A DNA stretch of 64,000 nucleotides, taken from SHVO01 sp041906145 (GTDB lineage Bacteria > Pseudomonadota > Alphaproteobacteria > Rhodospirillales > Rhodospirillaceae). Below the pieces are notes generated by a model. That model did not search any database. It saw only the letters and a program-made list of their open reading frames with translations, and had not been told where the DNA came from. Shown here piece by piece: positions 8,353 to 16,510 of this stretch; positions within the stretch are counted from its first letter, which is position 1; each line of letters opens with the position of its first letter. The translations under genes and the position numbers were made by a program. Where the stretch lies: contig JAYRJU010000007.1 of assembly GCA_041906145.1 (NCBI GenBank), positions 62,001 through 126,000 of the forward strand, read 5' to 3'.

Positions 8353-10265
8353 AGATCAGCGGTAAGGCTAATGACAAAGCGGCGCTGGTCGATGGGGCTG
8401 AAGCTCGCGGTCGGGCTGACCGACCAGGCAAACTCATCGGTGATGTTCTGTACTTGAACGCGCAGCGTCGCGGGTGTTTCGGCGAGGCGGAACGCGTAAC
8501 GCCCGCCGACATTGATCGTGGTATAGGCTGGCGCGCGAACGCGGTCCAAAAGGTCGGCGTAGCGCGAGGAGACATTCTCGATCTGCGCATCGATGGAGAA
8601 GCCGTTCCAGCTTTTCGGACCGTATTGCATGTTCAGGCGCATGATGTGCGGGAAACGGCCTAAAGGCACAGCGCCGATGAGGCCGGCGGCGACGTTCTGG
8701 CCTTCCACGCGCGCCTTCAGAAGCACGGTGCCGGCAACGACGGTGAGGCCGGGGAGAATCTGGCCAGTGAGCGAAAGTTCAGCGCCCCTGTGGCGCACGT
8801 CGCCTACTTGCAGGAAGAAGTTGTTGGTGTTGACGTTGAAGTAGGGCTTCTTCACCTCGAACACGCCCCCAACGACGCGCAGGCCCGGCTTGATGGTGTA
8901 GCGGAAACCGGCGTCGACCTGTTCAGTGCGCGTGGCGGGCACGGACTCGCCGCGGTTGACGGCCGTCTGCGGCGCTTCGCCGGACTCCTCCAGGCCGCGC
9001 GTCCAACTTCCATAAAGGGCAAGATCGTCGCTGAGGTAAGCGGCAACTGTGCCGTTGAAGAGCCACGGACTGTCCTTGGAGACGACGTTCGCGCCGCCGG
9101 CCGGTTCGCTTATGCGCCGGTAAAATGTCTTCTGCACGCCGAAACTGACTTCACCGACGCGCGGCCACAGACCTTCGTAGGCGACGCCGCCGGTGCCTTG
9201 GCGCACCCGCGCGGCGCTTTGCGGGCCGAGACTCCAAGTGGGTTCGGGTTCATCGTCCGCGACGCCGATGACGCCCGGCCCCAGCGGGATCGTGGTGGAG
9301 CCGCCGAACGTGCGGGTCTTGAAGCGGCCGCGGAACGAACCGTGCAAGGTGTGACGGCGCGGCCCCTCGACGATAACTTTCGAGAGGCGGGCTTCGCCCG
9401 ACCATGACCCAAGGATATTGCCCGGGATGATGACGGCGAAACGATCCGTGAGCCCGTTCTCGCGCGTGTTGCGGAACAGCGCTTCACCCTGTTTGACGCG
9501 CCAGTTGAGGGAGCGGAACCAACCGGTGCGGAAGGTCCAATCGTCGCCGAGGTCGGCGCGCGCGATGAAACCCCAAGCGCTTTGCTGCGATTGGAAGGGG
9601 ATCCAATACTGACCGTAGAACTCATCACGGTCGACTTCGGGCGGCAGAAACGGTCCCGCGGTCGTGATGGTGTGGCCTGACTCGCGGTCCCAGCGGAAGT
9701 TCACCGCGCCGAAGGGGATGATCTCGACATTGTCGTTCGGACGCCAGCGGAAGATCGCGCCCATGTTCGCGACCCACGAGCGCGTATCGGACGGACTCTT
9801 CTCCTTGATGCCGGAGACGCCGGCACCCATCGATAGCTTGTCGTTGAGCGGAAGCTGCGTATCGAGCTCGACACTCATCGCATCGAAGGGGCCGAACGTC
9901 GTCAGCAGACTCGTGACGCGCCGGTCACCGGGCGTGCGCAGGCGATAGTCCACCACGCCCGTAGGCGCCATGAACGGATAGGACTGCGCGGATAAGCCGA
10001 CGCGCACGGTGGACCCGGACACAATGCGATTGGTGGTGTCGCCCTGACGGTCGAAGTACAGACCTTCAAGGCGCAGGTTACCGGCTTCGGTGGGGCTGAA
10101 GCCGCGCACGTCCATCGCGTTGTAGAGGCCGATGCTCTCATTGCCGACCTGTGTGCCGAAGGCATCCTGCGCGGCGTTGATGGCGTTTTCATTGGCGCGC
10201 TGGGCCAGGGCCGGACTGGACAGGGCCAGGCAGGCGACACCAGCCAATAATGTACGCTTATACAA
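8349..10265 (-). CDS. TonB-dependent receptor-like outer-membrane protein (paralog A)
   Basis: 638 residues with a signal peptide (MYKRTLLAGVACLALSSPALAQ). The mature N-terminus carries the block DAFGTQVGNESIGLYN followed by RGFSPTEAGNLRLEGLYFDRQ, which also begins the two receptors at 39947 and 41980. The rest is a large beta-barrel with a receptor-like end (VQNITDEFAW, final RFVISLTADL). The short plug and absence of an obvious TonB box make it an atypical member. Unlike the two paralogs it lacks the Cys pair seen near their residues 200-230, and it has no BlaI-type palindrome upstream. The substrate is unknown. Confidence 0.82.
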   Translation of the reverse strand: MYKRTLLAGVACLALSSPALAQRANENAINAAQDAFGTQVGNESIGLYNAMDVRGFSPTEAGNLRLEGLYFDRQGDTTNRIVSGSTVRVGLSAQSYPFMAPTGVVDYRLRTPGDRRVTSLLTTFGPFDAMSVELDTQLPLNDKLSMGAGVSGIKEKSPSDTRSWVANMGAIFRWRPNDNVEIIPFGAVNFRWDRESGHTITTAGPFLPPEVDRDEFYGQYWIPFQSQQSAWGFIARADLGDDWTFRTGWFRSLNWRVKQGEALFRNTRENGLTDRFAVIIPGNILGSWSGEARLSKVIVEGPRRHTLHGSFRGRFKTRTFGGSTTIPLGPGVIGVADDEPEPTWSLGPQSAARVRQGTGGVAYEGLWPRVGEVSFGVQKTFYRRISEPAGGANVVSKDSPWLFNGTVAAYLSDDLALYGSWTRGLEESGEAPQTAVNRGESVPATRTEQVDAGFRYTIKPGLRVVGGVFEVKKPYFNVNTNNFFLQVGDVRHRGAELSLTGQILPGLTVVAGTVLLKARVEGQNVAAGLIGAVPLGRFPHIMRLNMQYGPKSWNGFSIDAQIENVSSRYADLLDRVRAPAYTTINVGGRYAFRLAETPATLRVQVQNITDEFAWSVSPTASFSPIDQRRFVISLTADL

Positions 10266-10353
10266 AGAGACCCCCCGGAACTCCCCAACTGCGAAAATCT
10301 AAAGGACTTGAGCGCGCGTAGCCAGCTTCCCGAAATGGAGATAGGTTTTGGCG

Positions 10354-11610
10354 ATGCGAATCTTGGGGCCGATCTTTCTCTTATTCTATATCAGCGCACC
10401 GGCGGCGGCGCACAATGTGGATCAATATCTTCAGTCCACACAGCTCGCGATTCACCCCGATCATATCGACGGCGCCATGCAGCTTATCCCGGGCGATGGC
10501 GTGGTCGACCGCATCCTGCCCACCATCGATACGGATGGGGACCGGCGTTTGACGCAAGCCGAAGGCGAGGCTTACGCGCGCCGTGTGCTCGGCGATCTGA
10601 CATTGAGCGCGGATGGGGCCGCGCTGACGCCAGACCTGGTCTCGGTGACGGTACCGTCGTTCGCCGACATGGAAGACGGCTTGGTGGGGATGTCGCTTAT
10701 ATATAAAGCGGCGCTGCCGCCGGTATATAACGCGGCGCTGCCGCCGGGGCGTTCGATCTTCTTCGCTAATCATCATCAACCGGATCTGTCGGTCTATGTG
10801 GTGACGACGACTCTGCCCGAAGGGTTCGAAGTCCTTTCGCAGGAGCGTGACGCGCTGCAGGTGTCGTTGCGGTTGGCTTACCAGCCGGGGCATGCCGTGG
10901 ACTTCGGCAACTTCGCCGCCATGTTCCACCTGGGGCTTTCGCATATCGCCGAGGGGACGGACCATCTTCTGTTCTTGCTGGCGTTGTTGCTGCCGGCGCC
11001 GCTCGTTACGGCGGTCCGGCGGTGGGGGGCGGGGGCGGGAGCGAAGCGCAGTCTCATTCAAATCGTGACGATCGTCTCGGCCTTCACGTTAGGACATTCG
11101 CTGACGCTGGCCCTGGCGGCGCTCGGTATCGTGCGTGTGCCGAGCGCGCCCATTGAAGTGATGATCGCGGTGTCGATCCTGATCTCGGCGGCGCATGCGC
11201 TCCGGCCCATATTTCCAGGCAAAGAAGCCGGGGTGGCGGCTTTCTTCGGACTTATCCACGGATTGGCATTCGCCAACACTATTCAGCTCATGCATTTGAC
11301 GGCAGGCCAGAGGGTCGCTGGGCTGCTTGGATTCAATCTCGGCATCGAGGCGATGCAACTGCTTGTGGTCGCGGCGGTGATGCCGTCGCTGTACCTGTTC
11401 AGCCGGACGCGCGCTTATGGCTATGTCAGAATCGCGGGCGGCGTGTTCGCCGGCGCGGCGGCCTGCGGCTGGATTGCTGAGCGGCTATTGGGTGTCGCCA
11501 ACGTGATCGAGGTCCCGGTGCAATCCGTTGCGGGCCACGCGCTGCCGGCGGCGCTCATTTTTTTCGCCGCCAGTATTGTGACATGCACCTGGGAGCGGCG
11601 GTCCCGATAG
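10354..11610 (+). CDS. HupE/UreJ-like membrane protein with an N-terminal EF-hand
   Basis: About 418 residues. The ATG at 10354 is used, but a TTG at 10348 is equally served by GGAGATAGG. A signal peptide is followed by an extracytoplasmic domain of about 170 residues containing a canonical EF-hand loop (DTDGDRRLTQAE, about residues 59-70), so Ca2+ binding is likely. The C-terminal half has about seven membrane helices with the HupE/UreJ-type motifs GLSHIAEGTDHLLFL, GHSLTLALA and FGLIHGLAFA, whose conserved His and Asp suggest metal transport (nickel or cobalt in relatives). There are no hydrogenase or urease genes nearby, so the transported ion is open. Confidence 0.85.
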   Translation: MRILGPIFLLFYISAPAAAHNVDQYLQSTQLAIHPDHIDGAMQLIPGDGVVDRILPTIDTDGDRRLTQAEGEAYARRVLGDLTLSADGAALTPDLVSVTVPSFADMEDGLVGMSLIYKAALPPVYNAALPPGRSIFFANHHQPDLSVYVVTTTLPEGFEVLSQERDALQVSLRLAYQPGHAVDFGNFAAMFHLGLSHIAEGTDHLLFLLALLLPAPLVTAVRRWGAGAGAKRSLIQIVTIVSAFTLGHSLTLALAALGIVRVPSAPIEVMIAVSILISAAHALRPIFPGKEAGVAAFFGLIHGLAFANTIQLMHLTAGQRVAGLLGFNLGIEAMQLLVVAAVMPSLYLFSRTRAYGYVRIAGGVFAGAAACGWIAERLLGVANVIEVPVQSVAGHALPAALIFFAASIVTCTWERRSR

Positions 11611-11681
11611 GGCGCTGTTTTCGCGGGGTCCGGTGATCCATCCGGGGAGCCGCGCCGTAGCATAAGAAAAACGGAGCCCCC

Positions 11682-12497
11682 ATGCCGCGCGTTCTCATGC
11701 TTGCCGCCATTGTAACTGTCCTTATCACTCCCCTCGCGGCGCGAGCCCAGGACGGGGCGAAGGGCTGGCGCGTCACCGCGGGCGGCGGAGCGCTCTTTGC
11801 GCCGAGTTATGAAGGGGACGACTCATACCGTCTTTCCGCGGTGCCTAATCTTCAGCTGGCATACGGCGACCTCTTCTTCGCCTCCATTCAGGAGGGCGTC
11901 GGTTACCGGGCGCTGAATACCAAAACTGTTAAAGCAGGGCCGATTGTCCGGTTTGCTTTTCCGCGCAAGGAGGACGGCAAGCAGCTGTTTGCGGTCACCG
12001 GACACCGGACGTCGGATCTGCGCGGGTTGGGCGACGTGGATATCAGTGTCGAGATGGGCGGTTTTGCGGAATATGAAACCGGACCTTTGACGTGGAGCGC
12101 CGAGGTACGCCAAGCCGCAAGCGGCCACAAAGGCTTTGCCGCGGATGTCGGGGTGCAGTGGACGCAGCGGTTCCAAGCGCTAAGCTCGTTCGCGATCCTT
12201 TCGCTCGGGCCGCGTGTGCGCATGGTCGATAAATCATTTAACCAAGCCTATTTCGGGGTCACGCCGGCGCAATCGGCGGCATCGGGTCTTCCCGTCTATG
12301 AGGCCGGCGGCGGCCTATATGCCTACGGCGCGTCGTCGAGCGTCATCTTCCCGCTGCCGCCGGACAGACGGTGGGCTTTGATTTTTGTCGGAAGTTATGA
12401 ACGCCTTGCGGGTGATGCGGGCGCGAGTCCGCTTGTGCAACGGCGCGGCTCGCCAAACCAGGCGATGCTAGGCCTGTTTGCGAGCCGCTCGTTTTGA
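11682..12497 (+). CDS. MipA/OmpV family outer-membrane protein
   Basis: 271 residues with a signal peptide (MPRVLMLAAIVTVLITPLAARAQ) and the MipA/OmpV start pattern GGGALFAPSYEGDDSYRLSAVPNLQLAYGD, then a 12-strand-type barrel ending in LGLFASRSF. MipA of E. coli scaffolds murein synthesis enzymes, but most family members are only known as outer-membrane proteins. A GGAG site precedes the ATG. It is followed by a strong hairpin at 12504-12530. Confidence 0.88.
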   Translation: MPRVLMLAAIVTVLITPLAARAQDGAKGWRVTAGGGALFAPSYEGDDSYRLSAVPNLQLAYGDLFFASIQEGVGYRALNTKTVKAGPIVRFAFPRKEDGKQLFAVTGHRTSDLRGLGDVDISVEMGGFAEYETGPLTWSAEVRQAASGHKGFAADVGVQWTQRFQALSSFAILSLGPRVRMVDKSFNQAYFGVTPAQSAASGLPVYEAGGGLYAYGASSSVIFPLPPDRRWALIFVGSYERLAGDAGASPLVQRRGSPNQAMLGLFASRSF

Positions 12498-12503
12498 AAA
12501 CAG

Positions 12504-12530
12504 ATGTGCCGGGGAAGACCCCCGGCACAT
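12504..12530 (+). terminator. Stem-loop between convergent genes
   Basis: An 11-bp perfect stem (ATGTGCCGGGG / CCCCGGCACAT) with a 5-base AAGAC loop sits 7 bp after the MipA stop and 9 bp past the end of the minus-strand micropeptide. It has no strong T-run on either side, so it may work in both directions but weakly. Confidence 0.6.
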
Positions 12531-12538
12531 TCAAACTC

Positions 12539-12610
12539 TCAACGCAGAAGCGCGATCAAGATAATGATGGGGATCGGCACGCCGATAGCCCAGAGCAGAA
12601 GTGATCTCAT
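12539..12610 (-). CDS. 23-residue hydrophobic membrane micropeptide
   Basis: An ATG at 12610 encodes MRSLLLWAIGVPIPIIIL followed by IALLR and a stop. A clear GGAG ribosome site lies 8 bases upstream. It is a single transmembrane helix with a G-V-P-I-P kink. Tiny proteins of this look are widespread in Proteobacteria, but to my knowledge have no assigned function. It is the last gene of the minus-strand stress-type operon that starts at 13626, 12 bp after the membrane protein gene. Confidence 0.7.
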   Translation of the reverse strand: MRSLLLWAIGVPIPIIILIALLR

Positions 12611-12622
12611 TTCATTTTCTCC

Positions 12623-13528
12623 TTAAGCCCAGCGCCAGAAGGACGTGGTGTCGGTATTTTGGTCGCGGTGACGGCCGCCGAGCGTCGCCGCCCAGGCGGC
12701 AGACGCAGCGCCAACCAGAAGCGCCGCGGCGGTGAGGAAGCCGACGATGAGCGCGATCTTGCGTGCGGTGTCAGCGGTCTCCTTGGCTTTGGCGAGCACG
12801 GTGTCGATGCGCGACTGCGCTTCGGCTTCCGACATCCCGGTGTTGCGGGCAATCACACGGGCCGCATAGGCCTTATCGTCGGCGCCGAGTTTGCCGTCGG
12901 TTAGACCATAAGTGAGCATACGCGAGACTTCGGCGCGGTCGGCGCGGTCGGCGCGATCGTCGCGCGGCGCCGGAGCGGGCATCGGAGCGCCGGTGGTCGG
13001 ATCGACGCTGGCTTGCGGCGCGGGCGCATTGGCCGGCGCCCGGAAGAGGGCGTCGACCGTGAAGTCCGTCATGCTGCCGACGTCATCGTCGGCGGCCGCT
13101 GCCGCGGCGGCCGGAGCGCCCGCTTTTGCGGCGGTTCCAACCATGCCGGTGACACCCAACATAAGAAGGAAGGATGCAACCACGACACCGGTCGCCCAGA
13201 CGAGAACGCCGTGGGCGCCGTCACGCACATCGACTTCATGTTCGGTCGCGTCGCCTACACGGCGGCGCAAGCGTCCGGCGATGTAGCCGCCCGACATAAA
13301 GCTGGAGACGACGACCCATAGGGTCCAGAGGCCGAGGGTGGCGAGATACGCGGCGCGCGAGACGCCTTCACCTTCATAAGGGGAAACCATCGACAGGCCG
13401 ATGGCCGTGCCGAAGGTGAAAAGGACAATGGACACGGCGGTCGCGGTCATCGCACCTGCGGCGATGGCGCACCAGTCGACATATCCTGTTTTCTCGGTGG
13501 ATATGACATCCACAGACTGAATAGACAT
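12623..13528 (-). CDS. PhnA-like multi-pass membrane protein
   Basis: 301 residues from the ATG at 13528, which has GGAGG 7 bases upstream; the longer reading from 13648 would run through the preceding micropeptide gene. It has about four hydrophobic segments: around VDWCAIAAGAMTATAVSIVLF, LGLWTLWVVVSSFMSGGYIAG, GVLVWATGVVVASFLLMLGVT and, at the C-terminus, IALIVGFLTAAALLVGAA. Between the third and fourth lies a long Ala/Pro/Asp-rich extramembrane segment (about 145-265). It resembles alphaproteobacterial proteins often labelled PhnA-like; the function is unknown. It sits between two micropeptides in one operon. Confidence 0.75.
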   Translation of the reverse strand: MSIQSVDVISTEKTGYVDWCAIAAGAMTATAVSIVLFTFGTAIGLSMVSPYEGEGVSRAAYLATLGLWTLWVVVSSFMSGGYIAGRLRRRVGDATEHEVDVRDGAHGVLVWATGVVVASFLLMLGVTGMVGTAAKAGAPAAAAAAADDDVGSMTDFTVDALFRAPANAPAPQASVDPTTGAPMPAPAPRDDRADRADRAEVSRMLTYGLTDGKLGADDKAYAARVIARNTGMSEAEAQSRIDTVLAKAKETADTARKIALIVGFLTAAALLVGAASAAWAATLGGRHRDQNTDTTSFWRWA

Positions 13529-13551
13529 GGGGGGATCCTCCCGTTCTGCTG

Positions 13552-13626
13552 TTAGCGCAAGCCGAGGAAGGACAGGATGAACAATACGACGACGACGAGT
13601 CCGACCAAGTAGATGATGCCGTTCAT
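13552..13626 (-). CDS. 24-residue membrane micropeptide, first gene of operon
   Basis: An ATG at 13626 encodes MNGIIYLVGLVVVVLFIL followed by SFLGLR and a stop. AGGAG lies 10 bases upstream. One membrane helix with a conserved-looking FLGLR end; closely similar tiny proteins are common in Alphaproteobacteria. A GGAAC-N16-GGTT promoter-like element stands 40 bp upstream. The membrane protein gene begins 23 bp downstream. Confidence 0.72.
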   Translation of the reverse strand: MNGIIYLVGLVVVVLFILSFLGLR

Positions 13627-13665
13627 AGAAAAGCCGCTCCTTTGACACGAGTTAAGTGCCAATAG

Positions 13666-13690
13666 AACCGAAGCTTTCCTGAATTGTTCC
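13666..13690 (-). promoter_or_regulatory. EcfG-type (general stress) promoter candidate
   Basis: Read on the minus strand this is GGAAC, 16 bases, then GGTT, one base from the alphaproteobacterial EcfG consensus GGAAC-N16/17-cGTT. It is 40 bp before the first micropeptide of the 13626-12539 operon. Confidence 0.5.
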
Positions 13691-13720
13691 AGGTTGCGAA
13701 TGCCTCTAAGGCGCGAACGC

Positions 13721-15817
13721 CTAAAACGAGAAGGACGTGCCTATGGCGAATACGCGCGCGTTGCCGACGGTGACGAGGCCCGTAGCGCTCAAGCCGGCCT
13801 CGATCCGTTCACCCAGCACATTCTCCGCCGAAGCAAATATCTTCATTGCCGGGGTGACTTGGACCTCGAGCATTCCATCGACGGACGTATAGCCGCGTAG
13901 CCGCCGGCTATTCTGGTCGTCGTCGAATTGCGAGCTGACCGCGCGGATATCGGTGCGGGCGAGCACGCGGTCAATCGGACGCCAGGAAACGGAGAAAGTG
14001 CCTTGGTGCTTGGCGACCTGGGCGAGACGGAGCCCTTCGAGCGCGGGTTGATCCGCCGCTTTACGGACCTTGGGCGCGGTGTAGAGGTAGCCGGCGCGCA
14101 GCTCGACTTCATCGGAAAGGCGAAAACGCGCTTCGGTTTCGGCGCCGGTGGCCGTGATACGGTCAAGATTGCGCCGCTGCCTAAGGACGCCGCCGGCAGG
14201 GACAAACACATTCAGCGCGACGTTTTGCCCGGGGGTCGTCTGCACGGTGATGTTGGAGACCGCGTCGGTGAGCCGCGCATGGAACAGGGTGAAGGACCAT
14301 GAGGCCATGGCGCTTTCCCACGCAATGCCGCCCTCGGCGCCCAGCAGACGTTCGGGCGCAAGAGCGGGATTGGCCTCTGTGATGTCGTTGCCGACACGGA
14401 ATGGACGGTAAAGCTCGTTGAGCGTGGGAATGCGGAATCCCGAGTAGGCGACGGCGCGCGCCGTCCAGCCCGCGCCAAGATCACCCGTAGCACCGGCGCG
14501 GAAGTTGGCGACGGTTCCGTCTTTATCGGCGTAGATGTCGCTGCGGACCGTGGACCGGTCGAGCGTATTGAGTTCGCGGCGATATCCATTTGTCTGCTGC
14601 CAAAAATCGAGACGGCCGCTGCCGTTGATCATGAGGCCGGGCGCGGCGTCCCAATTGACTTCGGCGAAGGCGCCCGCGACGGTTTGTTTGCCGCCGGCGG
14701 CGCGCTCGCGCGTGAAGACGCCGTTGGTGAAGGTGAGAAGCTCGTGCGTCGCGCCGGTGGCGTAGCGCACGTCGGCGCCCGCTTCGACACTGACACCGCC
14801 GGCGGGCGCGACGCGTACGAGAAGATTGGCGCCGGCGCCGGTGGTCGGAACGCGGAACTGGTCGAGAGACGGCGCCGCGCTGTTGCGGTCGGCGGCGACC
14901 GCGGCGAAGACCGCATTGAAGCCCTGGCGGCGCAGGTAGGCGTGGGCTTCCCACGAGGTTCCATCGACGGCGTTGTGGGCTGCGCCGAGGGAAAATTCGC
15001 CGATTTTGCTGCGGGAACGGGCGATGCCGATGCCGTTGATCAGGCGGTCTTCCGAGTAGTTCGCCGCCGCCGTGAAATCGGTATCACTCGCGCTGAAAGT
15101 CGTGCCCAGTTCCGCCCAACCGCCCCGATTGTTGGTGCGGACATCCGCGGCGCCGCGCTGACCGTCGGCGATGAGATAGGGGCCGTCGCCGCCGTGACCT
15201 TGCGCGGCGCCGAAGACCTGAACCTCGGTGCCGCCGCGGAAGGTGGCTGATCCGTCATAACCGCCGAAACTGTCGGCGCGCAGGCGGGCGCTGCCGCCGG
15301 ACTTGCGATCGGCGCGGCGATAGAGACGCACGACGCCGGCCATGGCGGTGTTGCCCCACGCGCCGGCGCCACCGCCGCGCGTGATGGTGAGGGAGTCCAA
15401 AGCGTCCGGCGAGAGCCGGCTCCAGTCCACCCAGCCGCCGAAGGGGTCGTTCTGCGGAACGCCGTCGAGAAGGATGAGCGTGCGCCCTGCGCCGCTGGGG
15501 CCGAGCCCGCGCAGCGTGACGCCTTGTGTGGTGGGATGAGAGGCGCGGCTGGATTGCCGGCGGAAGAGGCCGAAGCCTGGAACTTGCTGAAGAATTTCAT
15601 CAAGACGCGCGCCGCCGCTTTGCTCGAGCGCGCTGCGGTCGATGACGGTCGTGTTGTGGAGCTGTTCGCTGACGGCGGGCGGAAGACGGTTCGCGGTGAT
15701 CGTCAGCTCTTCTATGCGCGGCGCGGTTTGCGCCCGCGCCATAGCCGGCGCGATCGACATCACGACCGCGGTCAGTTTCAATGCGCGTGTGAACAAACCT
15801 CGCGGCGTCAAAGCCAT
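13721..15817 (-). CDS. TonB-dependent receptor, BtuB/CirA type
   Basis: 698 residues with a signal peptide ending APAMARA-Q. A TonB-box-like ELTITANRLP is followed by a full plug (DEILQQVPGF, GVTLRGLGPSGAGRTLILLDGVPQNDPFGGWVDW, ITRGGGAGAWGNTAMAGVVRL) and a 22-strand-type barrel ending in VFAIGTSFSF. Receptors of this group import cobalamin, iron chelates or similar ligands; no cobalamin riboswitch was seen upstream. GGGGAGG abuts the ATG at 15817 directly, so an in-frame TTG at 15811 may be the real start. It stands alone, without adjacent ABC importer genes. Confidence 0.88.
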   Translation of the reverse strand: MALTPRGLFTRALKLTAVVMSIAPAMARAQTAPRIEELTITANRLPPAVSEQLHNTTVIDRSALEQSGGARLDEILQQVPGFGLFRRQSSRASHPTTQGVTLRGLGPSGAGRTLILLDGVPQNDPFGGWVDWSRLSPDALDSLTITRGGGAGAWGNTAMAGVVRLYRRADRKSGGSARLRADSFGGYDGSATFRGGTEVQVFGAAQGHGGDGPYLIADGQRGAADVRTNNRGGWAELGTTFSASDTDFTAAANYSEDRLINGIGIARSRSKIGEFSLGAAHNAVDGTSWEAHAYLRRQGFNAVFAAVAADRNSAAPSLDQFRVPTTGAGANLLVRVAPAGGVSVEAGADVRYATGATHELLTFTNGVFTRERAAGGKQTVAGAFAEVNWDAAPGLMINGSGRLDFWQQTNGYRRELNTLDRSTVRSDIYADKDGTVANFRAGATGDLGAGWTARAVAYSGFRIPTLNELYRPFRVGNDITEANPALAPERLLGAEGGIAWESAMASWSFTLFHARLTDAVSNITVQTTPGQNVALNVFVPAGGVLRQRRNLDRITATGAETEARFRLSDEVELRAGYLYTAPKVRKAADQPALEGLRLAQVAKHQGTFSVSWRPIDRVLARTDIRAVSSQFDDDQNSRRLRGYTSVDGMLEVQVTPAMKIFASAENVLGERIEAGLSATGLVTVGNARVFAIGTSFSF

Positions 15818-15864
15818 CCTCCCCTGAGACGCCGCATTTTAAGGCGTTTCGCGCATGAGCGCAA

Positions 15865-15898
15865 AAAAAGCGCGGAGAGCGTAACGCCCTCCGCGCGG
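15865..15898 (-). terminator. Rho-independent terminator
   Basis: On the minus strand a stem GCGCGGAGGGCG / CGCTCTCCGCGC (one wobble) is followed by TTTTTTT. It probably ends the transcript of the small lipoprotein and membrane protein genes at 16285-16005 before the receptor gene. Confidence 0.7.
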
Positions 15899-16004
15899 AG
15901 TTTGACAGTCTTCTCTTAACGCCTGTGTCCTTGGTGTTTTGGTCACGCAGGTCGTAGTCCATCCTGGGCCTGCGGCCGAGGATAACGGTCGATGTGTGAG
16001 GTGA

Positions 16005-16121
16005 TCAGGCCGGGAGGAACGCGAGGAAACCGATTAAGCCAATGACGGCGAACAAGGTTGCCACCGCGACCGCGGTTCCAGATGTGTCGTGCCTCGATGT
16101 AACAGGTACGGGCCGGCCCAT
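16005..16121 (-). CDS. Small single-helix membrane protein
   Basis: 38 residues from the ATG at 16121, which begins 2 bases after the stop of the small lipoprotein gene, so translational coupling is likely. A short polar N-terminus (MGRPVPVTSRHDTSG) precedes one helix (AVAVATLFAVIGLIGFLAFLP). The family is not recognised. A clear terminator follows at 15865-15898. Confidence 0.5.
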   Translation of the reverse strand: MGRPVPVTSRHDTSGTAVAVATLFAVIGLIGFLAFLPA

Positions 16122-16123
16122 GT

Positions 16124-16285
16124 TTAGCGCCAATTGTTGAACTCGATTATCTCGCGGCAATCGGCGTAGGTGGGGCCCTGCCAATAACATCCCGGCGTCG
16201 CCTGGTAGTTCGCAGGCGCGGCGGCGCAGCCGCTGAGGAACACCAAGCTAAGTCCAAGCGCGGCGATGGTGGCGCGGACTGACAT
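16124..16285 (-). CDS. Small lipoprotein
   Basis: 53 residues from the ATG at 16285, with CAGGAGG just upstream; the ribosome site and start overlap the stop of the relic efflux gene (TGAAATG). The signal ends in a lipobox (LSGC), followed by a short mature part with two further Cys (TPGCYWQGPTYADCREI). The family is not recognised. Confidence 0.7.
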   Translation of the reverse strand: MSVRATIAALGLSLVFLSGCAAAPANYQATPGCYWQGPTYADCREIIEFNNWR

Positions 16286-16286
16286 T

Positions 16287-16400
16287 TCAGCCTCCTGTTT
16301 CATTCTGCACAACGCGATCTGGCCATCCCCCCGCAACCGCCTTGTAGACGGCGACGAGGGTCGTGGCGGCGCGTGTGCGGGTTTCCGCCAGACGATCTTC
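16287..16400 (-). pseudogene. C-terminal relic of a NodT/RND-type outer-membrane efflux lipoprotein
   Basis: Read on the minus strand, about 37 codons ending at 16287 encode EDRLAETRTRAATTLVAVYK followed by AVAGGWPDRVVQNETGG and a stop. The pattern R-x-(R/x)-x-A-A-x-T-L-V-A-V-Y-K-A-(V/L)-x-G-G-W is the hallmark C-terminus of NodT/CusC-type efflux proteins. Upstream, the frame meets a TAG at about 16408 and continues into unrelated sequence, so the other 400 or so residues are missing. No start codon is present. This looks like the remnant left by a deletion or rearrangement. Confidence 0.6.
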
Positions 16401-16406
16401 TTTTAG

Positions 16407-16424
16407 CGACTAAAAATTTAGTCG
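16407..16424. promoter_or_regulatory. 18-bp perfect palindrome, possible operator
   Basis: The sequence CGACTAAAAATTTAGTCG is fully palindromic and lies at the break of the NodT relic, about 87 bp before the gene at 16511. It could be an operator of the deleted efflux operon or of one of the divergent genes here. No cognate regulator is adjacent. Confidence 0.4.
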
Positions 16425-16510
16425 ACGCACAACTATTTCGGCCCTTATCAATTCCTTGGGTGGTTCCGGTGGAATCGCGAGGGGTAATTTCATTGATTTT
16501 CAGGAACAAG

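Noticed and set aside
11657..11663. GTAGCAT half-site before the MipA gene
   Set aside because: Only one arm of the BlaI-type dyad is present and the other side has no match; seven bases may occur by chance.
15600..15962. 120-codon minus-strand frame over the receptor start
   Set aside because: It overlaps the receptor gene and runs through the terminator at 15865-15898; no family resemblance.
15818..16004. Possible cobalamin riboswitch before the BtuB-type receptor
   Set aside because: No B12-box or conserved core was found on the minus strand; the structure present is a simple terminator.
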